Made by a program: the position numbers and the translations under genes. From the NCBI GenBank assembly GCA_021234155.1, contig JAJEKV010000033.1, positions 10,920,163 to 10,984,162 on the forward strand: DNA of 64,000 bases, given 5' to 3'. This document shows positions 37,390-45,761 of the stretch, piece by piece. The DNA comes from Isoetes taiwanensis (lineage: Eukaryota > Streptophyta > Lycopodiopsida > Isoetales > Isoetaceae). The first letter of the stretch is position 1, and each line of letters opens with the position of its first letter. Under the pieces are notes generated by a model that saw nothing but the letters and a program-made list of their open reading frames with translations, ran no database searches and had not been told where the DNA came from.

Positions 37390-38940
37390 CGTTACCATGG
37401 CTGCCCCAAGATTTTCTACACTTCAAGCTCTTTGCTCCCAAGGATCCGGCTCTTTTTGCATCGTATCTTTCTTGGCGCCCACTTTCCGTGGCGCCCTTGT
37501 TGGCCCAAATAAAGAAGTCATTTGAACGCACACAAGCTTTACAATTCTCTCAAATGGAACTTCCGGCTCCAAATCGACCCGGTTAGGCGGTTCATCGCCA
37601 ATATCGTTAACAGCCCTTAAGGCTACACCAGCGTGGTCGATGGCACCACCATTTCGCTGACTCAACATTTGATTTCGGGTATTTCATATTCCCTTGCACA
37701 CCCCTTGTGTATCATGGTGCGCTATCACGGGATCTCGATGTCCGCGAGTTTGGTGCACACTTATCATGCCAATGTCCATCGTCGACCAATATCGACAAGC
37801 CTCCGCGAAACCTTTGTTAAATTTACGTGGCGAAAGTTCCTTGGGTATTCTATCAAGAACACCCATATCAATAAGCCTTTCTATAACCTGGTCCTCACTG
37901 CTACACACTCCAAACACCACATAGATTGGCCCCAAATGATGTTCTATCGTCTTCTCCAAGAAATGGACCGCCTTAGGGGTACCACTTCCATTTCTGAAGT
38001 TTCTGTGGGAGGCCACTTTCAAGCCCTCATCCGTCATTACTTCCCTCCCACACCACCAAATTCTCATAATTCCACTTTCGGCTCCTTCCAATAACTCACC
38101 AAAGGCGGCACTTCACGCCCGCTCTCCCCCTGGTCATGTCCAAAGTCCGCACACCCATGTCAATGTCTCCTCCTCCGCTACACCATCCAGTTCACACCAT
38201 TTTTCCCAAACATCACAAACCAGGCAACAGTCGGCTCCACCACCACAACACCCTCGTCAGTTGTTGTATCGATTATCGGCCGGGATGCTCAAGGCTGCTT
38301 TGCTCTCAAGTTACAAAGAATCCCAAGGCGGCTCTTATGGCCGGGTTCAACGGGCACTAGAAGCCTCGATCGCGGTACACGGGACCTTCAAAGCCGCAAG
38401 CGCCCACGTTGCAACTTTGGAGGCCAAACTTCAAGACAAGCATGAAGCTCTCTTACGGGCTCATGCGGATCTCAAAAGTGCACAAGCTCAAGTCAGCCAA
38501 CTTGCGGATCAGCGGGCTCGGCTCAATCAGAAATTCAGACTCTATTGGAGCACAACAAGTCCAAAGCCGCTCTCACGGTACCAAGGATCGCAGATATTGC
38601 TAAGCTCAACGCCTTGTACTCGAACTTTGTGAAAACTTCAGCACTCAAGTTCAAAACCTTACGAGCGGGGCGGCTCAAATTAAGCCTCCTTGGCGGACTC
38701 GGCTTTCTACCACAGACCTCTCGGCTCACCTCTCTTCAAGATCGAAACTACGGAGGTGCGAAAGCGAAAGATCTTGGATGGCGGGAGATTGCCGTGCCGT
38801 CTCAATACTCGGGGAAATCCTCCTCCCCAGTCAACGCTTCTGAAACGGGTCCGTGACGATCCGCGCTTCTTTGCTTTCGAAAGGGACAACGGATCCGTGA
38901 TCTCGAACAACACTGCGGCAAGCTATTGATCTGGCGATGA
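37390..38940 (+). pseudogene. extra sense frame downstream of integrase, with coiled coil
   Basis: After about 1 kb without clear coding, a frame opens near 37398. One stretch (37633-38094) reads KPFYNLVLTATHSKHHIDWP and FYRLLQEMDRLRGTT with normal codon texture. After a shift, 38261-38530 encodes a long alpha-helical coiled coil (HVATLEAKLQDKHEALLRAH..). The combination of a globular part plus coiled coil downstream of integrase resembles the additional ORFs described for Athila/Tat elements. I cannot assign a function, and several indels break it. Confidence 0.5.
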
Positions 38941-40350
38941 GGCTCAAGCAAAACTTGGCGCCCATACCGCCATTCTTAACAGAATGCTGTTGACTTCCAG
39001 TTCCCTCCTGCTATCCGCGATTATGTGGTTTGCTCGGCGCCACCTCTTCCTTTTCGAAGTGGCATCGCGGCCGGATGGCCAATGGATATTCCCACGGCGG
39101 TCACGATTTTCTTGGTTTGGCGGACCTCTCCATTGAAGACAAAGGGTTGTCTTTGCGCCCTTGTGGTCTTTGATCTCATACACCGCGTCGATCCGGACTT
39201 TATCACCTTCAGAGTGGTTCAGCCCATGGCTTACATATTTCATGATTTCTATCTGGGTGATACACAGAACACTTTGGAAATGGGCCACGCCACTTTTTCG
39301 GGGTGACCCCAATTGTGCAATGGGTGCTTCGGGATAACAATCCATATCTTGCGGATCCCGCTTTCGGACCCAAACTCTTCATCGAGTACATGCCCGAGCT
39401 TGCCAATCATTTATCTCTCTCGCAAGCGAAGCGCTGCAACAAATCGAAGTATCTAGGACATCCCGGGATCTTCCCTATGCACAAATTTATATGCGACACC
39501 TCGCCGGTTACAATCGGTTACAAGCTCTCGTTGGATAGCAAGGCGGTCCCCACGGGATGGGATAGCCCTCTGTCAACTCTCGACTCTCTGCTTCTCTTTG
39601 GGATCGTTGGTGTCGGGCTCTTGATCCGGATCTTGTCGATCAATTCGGGGAGACCGCTCGGCAACCCGCCCGGGCATGGTTCCTTCTCCCTATGCTTCCA
39701 CAGGCGCACCTCCACGCCCGGGTTCCCCGACTTCTGATTGGCGCCTTCCTTTTTGGACCAAGGTCATGGATGGTCATGCGGATGGACACCACCTCGGATC
39801 TCGGCCGGATCTCGGTGGGATCCACGTTTTGTTCGCCGTTCACATTGGGAAGAAGGTGCCACTCTGGATACCACCAATTGGATCTACATTGCTAATGGCG
39901 TGGTTGGCAACGCCCGGCGGATCGCGCTTCATGGTCTTGACACCTTCTTGCGAAATGCCACCACCTCACGATCCTTGATCCATCTTCAAGCGGGGATTTT
40001 GCGCTGCTCTCAAATGCATTTTGCTAAGCTCCTTAAATCGGCGTCCCATTTTTCACTTTACAATCCGAATGCCGATTAATCGATTGCCTTTGGCCTCCGG
40101 ACTGTCTCCTCATGGAATGTCGGTACATTTCTTGAGGCATACACCCTGCCCTTGAAGACATGGTGCATGCTCTCGCTTTCTTATTGATGCGAGATCCTCG
40201 CCCTTGGCCAAAACACTCCTCCTGCTCTTCAAACACGCCAGATCTCATTAGCCCGATTACCATAATGGTGCGCCTCACTCCGTGAGGATCACTTTTTAAA
40301 CAGATGGCTTCCGCCCTCGAAACACTTCCTCCTTTCTTCACTCACGGTGT
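38941..40350. other. 3' internal part of the gypsy element
   Basis: Plus-strand pieces at 39025-39306, 39303-39737 and 39738-40079 look protein-like and may be one frame broken by indels. Antisense frames of similar length also exist (for example 38944-39345), so strand choice is uncertain. No domain is recognised. Confidence 0.35.
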
Positions 40351-40354
40351 CGTT

Positions 40355-40365
40355 TGGTGGGGGAG
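40355..40365 (+). promoter_or_regulatory. polypurine tract
   Basis: The purine-rich run ggtgggggag directly precedes the TG of the 3' LTR, as required for plus-strand priming. Confidence 0.85.
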
Positions 40366-40904
40366 TGTTAGTCCTGTGCCTCACAGTGCAGGACTATTCA
40401 TCATATCTGACAGACGGGTCAAGCTCGGATCCTCGGTCGACCACGGGTCAGCCATCAAAGGCTGCGAGAAGACCAAGCAGCGAACCCGCAGGTCAAAGCC
40501 TTTGGCCGTCAACAAGAGCGCCTCAGCGATTCTAGGCACTTCAAGAGGCAACGCCAACATTCACAAATCGGGCCTCCTTCCGTGAGTCGGCACCCGAGAT
40601 CGGTCGAGTGTCTATATTGGGCCCAAGGCCATTGTACTATATATATGAGTAGAGCTAGCACATGAGTTTTTAGATGAGTTTTGAGTCTTGTCTCCTTTCA
40701 GTTTTCTCTCTATTGCGAGAGCTCATGTATGTTCATCATTGATATCAAGGAAGCTTATCATCTTTCTCTCATTTGTTCTGTTTTCTTCTTCTTCTTCTCT
40801 TCTTGCAAATCCCGCGTGACATAGTCCCCCGGACTCTCCTGTTAGATCCACGGGTCCTCACAGAGGGCTGTCTTCCAGGAGTTCCCGAACCCAGACCCCA
40901 AACA
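40366..40904 (+). repeat. 3' LTR of the gypsy element
   Basis: The right 297 bases are identical to the 5' LTR. The left 242 bases differ by many substitutions and one- to four-base indels, often CAG versus CGG or CG. It is followed by the ataag duplication at 40905-40909. Confidence 0.97.
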
Positions 40905-40909
40905 ATAAG

Positions 40910-41521
40910 CGCGAAAGTAATGTATAAGGTTTTCAATTTTTCCCACACCTTATCTTTCTTATCTTCCAGCCAGAAAATGTTCGTCCATTCATCATCCTCT
41001 ATGATTCTGCGGGCTTTTTCTTTGTCGATTGGGTTTTTGGATGGCCCCGAACCATTTTTTCCTTGTCTGTAAGACATGACTAATTTTCCCCCGCAAATCT
41101 CCACACAAGAATCTGTAAGTCTGTGAAGAACCAGGCCGGCCTGAGGTCGAAAAACTCTGTCCAGTGAAGAATGGGCTCGATTCCAAACCGTTCCAGTACC
41201 GAAATTTGAAAGAGATTTCTTGAGAATCTGCCTAAGGCTAGATAGCCAGAGTTATGGGCCGAAACTCTTAAAGAACCTACTCTATCAAAACAAAGAATGC
41301 TCAGATAATGACTGCTAAAAGCTGATCTGCTGAATCCTATTCTTGTTCTAGAATTGTACGATTGAATAATTATGCTATCTAAAGCTGCCACTGTCACATC
41401 AAAGCCATTGGGGATCTCCCGGAAGCCCAGACCCTGGAGAACAGCCTCCAAGAAGGCCTCATCCATTGGGTCCGGTATTCTCACGGAGTTCGAGGCGCCA
41501 AATGTAGCGCCCAACGTTCAT
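40910..41521 (-). pseudogene. LINE 5' end: leader and first frames
   Basis: This is the start of the L1 LINE. A short frame from ATG 41521 ends after 20 codons. A longer frame from ATG 41466 (MDEAFLEAVLQGLGF) runs 128 residues to a stop at 41080. A third frame from 41104 (MEICGGKLVMSYRQG) runs into the gypsy insertion and continues at 29908. Whether these form one ORF1 broken by a frameshift or separate leader frames is unclear. I do not recognise a domain in them. Confidence 0.55.
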
Positions 41522-41539
41522 TTTTCCCAGGTAAAGATC

Positions 41540-41557
41540 GTTTTGGATTTTATTGTC
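41540..41557. repeat. target site duplication of the L1 LINE, right
   Basis: This is the exact second copy of the 18-mer at 23956-23973. Confidence 0.97.
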
Positions 41558-42546
41558 ATTCCATATCTTTTTGCATGCTTTTTTATTAATTTATTTTCTA
41601 AGCTGGATTATTGCACCATCAAGCTGGACTAGGTTGGATCTAGCTTTATCTCAGTTCTCCTAATGAAGGACAAAGTCCATGCCATTTTGAGCGTGCTAAG
41701 ATATTTCTTCATATAGATATTTAAATAGATAGGCATCTCTTAAGAATTTTTTCTGTACTTGAGGCTCACTTTGCAGGAGGTTTCTTAGCTTGATAATAGG
41801 CAATGGAAGGAACAAAGGCATCAACCAAGAAAGATAGCTCAACAATACCATGATTGAGGAATGTTAGTTTTCCGCTACTCTAAACGTCCAGGGTAAATTC
41901 TTTATAATGTCCATTGAATTCTATGGTAAAAGTTGTAGAAAAACCAGAATAAGCATACACCGGTTTCCATAAAGCAGGCCCAATAGCTGAGTATTAAAGC
42001 CAACTTGGTTCAAGCAGGTGGTTTACACAGGCCACCTCAGTTTCTAACATGATTATCAGAGCCAAGGTTTGCATTGTCCATGGTTCATCTAGGGATGCAA
42101 ATGCACTGAAACTACTGTTTTAATTTCTTTTTGAAGAAGGATGTACAGAGATGCTCCAGATCACTAGCTCCTTAACCAAACAATACCAACACATATATGT
42201 TTCCTCAACGAAGTCCTAGTGAAAACTTAGTGTTTGTATATATGCGACCAATTTAGGTTGTGTCTAGGAAATTAGTCAACAGGAACACGCTTGCCATATC
42301 CATTTTCTGTGAGGAAAAGAAGCCAAGGCTCTATGCTTTCTTCACTTCCGGAACAGACGGTAATTACTTGTTTGAAATGAAATACCTATATAAAGGATAT
42401 CACTAACCTACTTTCTTTCTCTTAAACTACTTCCTAGAATGATGTCCATGGCAGCAAGCTTATCCCCATCTTTCAATTTCATGACTTTGACTCCTTTTGC
42501 TGCTCTCCCAACTGCCTGAAACTGTGTTACCAAATGTATTGCTTCA
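41558..42546. repeat. segmental duplication, copy A, right part
   Basis: It aligns with about 53794-54790 of copy B at roughly 95 percent identity and ends where the two copies diverge, just after the gyrase exon (attgcttc). It contains the two gyrase exon pieces and intron-like sequence. Confidence 0.93.
42272..42546 (-). pseudogene. GYRA: DNA gyrase subunit A fragment, copy A (two exon pieces)
   Basis: On the minus strand, 42546-42420 encodes TQFQAVGRAAKGVKVMKLKD followed by GDKLAAMDI, and 42361-42272 encodes SIEPWLLFLTENGYGKRVPVD. Both match the C-terminal beta-pinwheel of GyrA, where plant organelle gyrases have an R..QGV+.MKL..GDKMA.MDI block and, one exon later, WLLF.(S/T)E.G.GKRVPL. 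The gap between them is intron-sized and the order is right. The second piece runs into a stop where a splice donor would be expected. Only this small part of an ~900-residue enzyme is present, so it is a gene fragment. Confidence 0.85.
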
Positions 42547-43826
42547 TAATCCGTGCATAATCCATAATCCGTGCATAATCTCAGCAGGTTCGTCATCAAC
42601 GTCTCATCGGCGCTTCCTCTTCTCTCTCAGCAGTACCTTATTCTCTTTTCTTTGAACCCACCCTCCCCCTTCTTTGTTTAATGTATTTGTCACCTAGCAC
42701 GCGTGACCAGCCCCTCTATTTGAAGAGGTTTTTGTTTTATTGTCGCGTGGCACGCGTGATCAGCCCCTCCACTCTGGGAGGTTTGTTTTGTCACGTTTTT
42801 TAGTGTTGGTGATGTGCAGATACAGGTTGGCGAGCGGCAACTGTTTCGACTTCTCCATTCGTGGGTTTTGGGAGCGTTTTCTCTGCCTTACGTTTGTCCA
42901 AGCCCCTTGTCGAAGGCTTATCACTAGGGTTTTTCCTCGAAAACCCGAAAGGGCGGGGTTTTTTAATCCCGGGTGATAAGCTTTCGGCAGGTACACAAGC
43001 CAAAACATCTATTAGCATTGTATTTTATGGGGTCCAAATTATATAATTGGATAGTCCCTTTATTTTTTATGGGTAGTTCGCAGGTGTGCGGCTACCTACT
43101 ATCCACCATTATAGAAAATCTGCTGAGATGAATGAGAAGCCTAGTCTAGTCATTAGATAAAATTCCCATAGTTTGCTTCGGCATAGCTAACAACATACAC
43201 CGTCTACAACATTGGGTGGAACTGCAAGTTTGCAGTTCACAACATTGGGAGAAGTTATTAGACGTGGAGCCAACTTTAGAGCATTAACATATGAAAGTTT
43301 GTGTTTACAAGAATTATTAGATGTATCTACAAACTTTGTATTTAGAAGATAAATCATGACCAACTTTAATTGCCAAAAAGTCTCAAAATTCAGCAAGGTG
43401 GCATGACGTGAAACTACGAAATTAAATTAAATTAAATTCACATGTCACATACCAATGGTTTCCACACATTCAGGCTTAATTGTCTTGTATGATTTTAATT
43501 ATAAAGCGATTGAAAATTAAAAAGGTAGAAGCCAAAACTTATTTCACACTAGCAAGTGAGGGATTAGTTTACACATCCGACAGTAACAAGTTGGAAGCCA
43601 CAACTTATTTCACACTAGCAAGTTAGGGATTAGTTTAGACATATGACCAATATCCTTTCTCGAACCTACTCCCACCGGAATAGATAAGGACATCCCGTTG
43701 CACCGATCCGGAGACCATTCGTGGTGACTGAGAGGGTTGAATACCATACCAACCAGGGAGTGCGCCCTTGGTTGGATCCGGTAGGCCCTCCGGATAGATA
43801 ATATTGATTGCTGCTTCCCCCAGATA
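42547..43826. other. unique spacer between the two duplicates
   Basis: It contains a direct repeat (cacgcgtga-cagcccctc at 42699 and 42748) and an inverted pair (cgaa-gcttatcac at about 42910 and its complement near 42985) around a GC-rich centre. A pair of similar blocks, cacaacttatttcacactagcaagt, lies at 43535-43625. A stretch at 43640-43826 has the texture of organelle coding DNA in its minus-strand frames, but I could not identify it. No nuclear gene can be supported. Confidence 0.4.
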
Positions 43827-43988
43827 GGCGGGATACTTAACGCGTTAGCTGCGGCACTGCACGGGTCGATACGCACAGCGCCTAGTATCCATCGTTTATG
43901 GCTAGGACTACTGGGGTATCTAATCCCATTCGCTTCCCTAGCTTTCGTCTCTCAGTGTCAGTGTCGGCCCAGCAGAGTGCTATCACCG
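43827..43988 (-). pseudogene. rrn16: nuclear copy of plastid 16S rRNA (rrn16), internal fragment
   Basis: Read on the minus strand the segment contains GGATTAGATACCCC, AGTAGTCCTAGCC, TAAACGATGGATACTAGGCG, TGCGTATCGACCCGTGCAG and TAACGCGTTAAGTATCCCGCC. These are the conserved 16S region around E. coli positions 700-890. The GGATACTAGG and GTATCGACCCGTGCAGTG words are plastid/cyanobacterial rather than mitochondrial. Only about 160 bases remain, with a few changes, so this is an inserted plastid DNA piece (NUPT) and not a working rRNA gene. Confidence 0.9.
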
Positions 43989-43996
43989 TATACTAT

Positions 43997-45245
43997 ATGC
44001 ATTACTACGAAGAGTATAGTATATGCATTTATGTAGCCTGTGAGAGTTTGTGTTATACTAAGTTTAAACATCATATATAATAATGTATGTAGCCAGTTGT
44101 AACAATGTGTGTTAGCTAAATGTAAAACATATGCTATAGATGCAGACAGAACAATTCGTGTTATACTAAAAACATCATGAACAATTCATGTTACACTAAA
44201 AACATCATGTAAAAAATGGAACAATTCGTATTATACTAAAAACATCGTGAACAATTCATGTTATACTAAAAACATCATGTAACAAATGGCAACGACAGGT
44301 TCTTCCTTGTGAATTAAGTAGTAGCTTTTGTTGAAACAATGCTTACTAGATTCTTCTAATAAATTAAATCTCTATGCTCGTCTAAGTTTTACAGCCACAA
44401 CATCCTTTCTGAAGGCAATACTTTTCAACAAGCCCATCAACTTTGGCAACTCTCTGTCATTAGGATCCCCTCGAAAAGCCTTAATTTGGACAGCATTACT
44501 AGGATTTCTACAGAAAGAGCGAGGTTTATCATCTACAATGATGGTCCTTCTCATGTCCCTGCGAAGACGAGATAGCTCCTTTGTGCGTTTCGCACCTTCA
44601 ATTAAAGTGCAAGACTCTTTATAGAGCCTATGAGAAATAAGGCAATTCTCTGGGTCTAGATTCTTCAACGCATAAGATTTGGTAGCAGATGTAAATATTA
44701 CCAACTCGTAAAACGATGATTATCTCTCGTAAAAATTCTTGGGCACGAAGACGTATTATCACGAATTTGGCATCTTCACAATGGACGAGAGTTTCGTTTC
44801 ATGTCTAGAACCAAAGTGGGCATGGCCATACTCAAGCTCTGGGGTTCTAAGAGAGGACTGTTTGAATGCCTTGGCTTACACCTAAGTCTGAAAACTTCCA
44901 TGGCGGCTAGCTCTTCTTTCTTTGTCCTTCGTTCTTCCACACCTGCTACTCAAATAAAAATTTCGAAACTCCTTGTTAAAGCCTTTTGGGTTGCCCTTTG
45001 GGTTGCCATGGATGGCTGGGCAAACCCTAGGCATGCGTGTGAGCCTTTTTTCTTCTTCTTCCATCTGGGCCTTTTTTTTTCTTGAGCCTTTTTTTCTTCT
45101 GATAATCTGATCTGGGCTATCTGCATCAATCGCCTAGCAACAAACACCCCAGTCCTTCCTTCCTAGTCCGACTCTGCGCTTTGGGTTTCCAGGTAATTTA
45201 TGTTTTTTTTTACGATTTTGTCCAGGCACTTATGCTCATGCTAAT
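43997..45245. repeat. segmental duplication, copy B, left part
   Basis: It matches 22281-23640 of copy A, including the ~32 bp minisatellite (44150-44290) and the phosphatase fragment. The match stops at ctaatata, where the (GATA)n tail of the second LINE begins, and resumes at 53476. Confidence 0.93.
44372..44800 (-). pseudogene. FCP1/SCP-like phosphatase fragment, copy B
   Basis: This is the same exon-like piece as at 22640-23085. It keeps VIFTSATKSYA, LDPENCLISHRLY and TIIVDDKPRSF. It has the same one-base shift between FLRE and the VIFT block as copy A, plus an extra A just after the LDM of the nucleophile motif. The shared shift shows the piece was already broken before the segment was duplicated. 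Confidence 0.85.
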
Positions 45246-45440
<195 letters not shown>

Positions 45441-45761
45441 CATTATTGTCCCTTGTACCCTGAGGCCCGTGGACTTATGTAGCATGGGCGAGCTCCCTTA
45501 CGGGTGCTACTAGCACATCATGCTGATTTACAATGTAGCCTTTTCTGAAGGCTTGACTTTTCTCTATTAATACCGGCACCCATCTTTGGATCGGCTTCAT
45601 GGCCGTGCACGGGCGCGTCGTTATCAATCAGCTTTGAGCTGAACATTTTTCAGGGTGTTTATGTTGCGCCTCTCTGGCGTTCATAACAGAAACCCTTTTT
45701 CTTTGTGTTCTTCTCGATTTTTGGCGTCATTTCCCGTATTCGCGTCGCGGTCCCTCCTTGT

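Larger units (their letters stand above)
29909..40904 (+). mobile_element. complete Ty3/gypsy LTR retrotransposon inside the LINE
   Basis: LTRs of 549 and 539 bp begin TGTTAG and end AACA. They are flanked by an ataag duplication. A primer site follows the 5' LTR and a purine tract precedes the 3' LTR. Coding order is gag, protease, RT, RNase H, integrase, then about 4 kb of extra sequence with a further sense frame. Integrase after RNase H places it in Ty3/gypsy. The tRNA-Asp-like primer site and the extra downstream frame recall the Athila/Tat group. Frames are broken many times by small indels from about 30.65 kb on, while the flanks are clean. Confidence 0.95.
23974..41539 (-). mobile_element. 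full-length plant L1-type LINE, split by a gypsy element
   Basis: The element is bounded by an exact 18 bp target duplication. Its 3' end, at the left, carries a 10-base poly(A), seen as poly(T) at 23974-23983. Without the nested element (29909-40909) it is about 6.57 kb. It contains ORF1 with a DUF4283-like region, then ORF2 with an APE-type endonuclease, reverse transcriptase and C-terminal zinc-binding domain. This is the typical plan of plant L1 elements moved by target-primed reverse transcription. Both ORFs are damaged by few changes (two stops in ORF2, one C-run frameshift in ORF1), so the insertion is not ancient. Confidence 0.95.

Noticed and set aside
36827-39345. Antisense frames in the 3' part of the gypsy element (36827-37162, 37684-38091, 38944-39345) that look charged and protein-like
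   Set aside because: At 37.6-38.5 kb the sense strand gives a better protein with a coiled coil. Antisense genes are known in some gypsy elements, so this is a weak rejection for 36.8-37.2 kb.
41080-41514. A cellular gene of ~144 residues on the minus strand
   Set aside because: It lies between the LINE 5' end and the gypsy insertion, inside the LINE, so it belongs to the LINE leader or ORF1.
43827-43988. Functional rRNA gene or bacterial contamination
   Set aside because: Only ~160 bases of 16S remain, joined to nuclear repeats on both sides, with plastid-type words.
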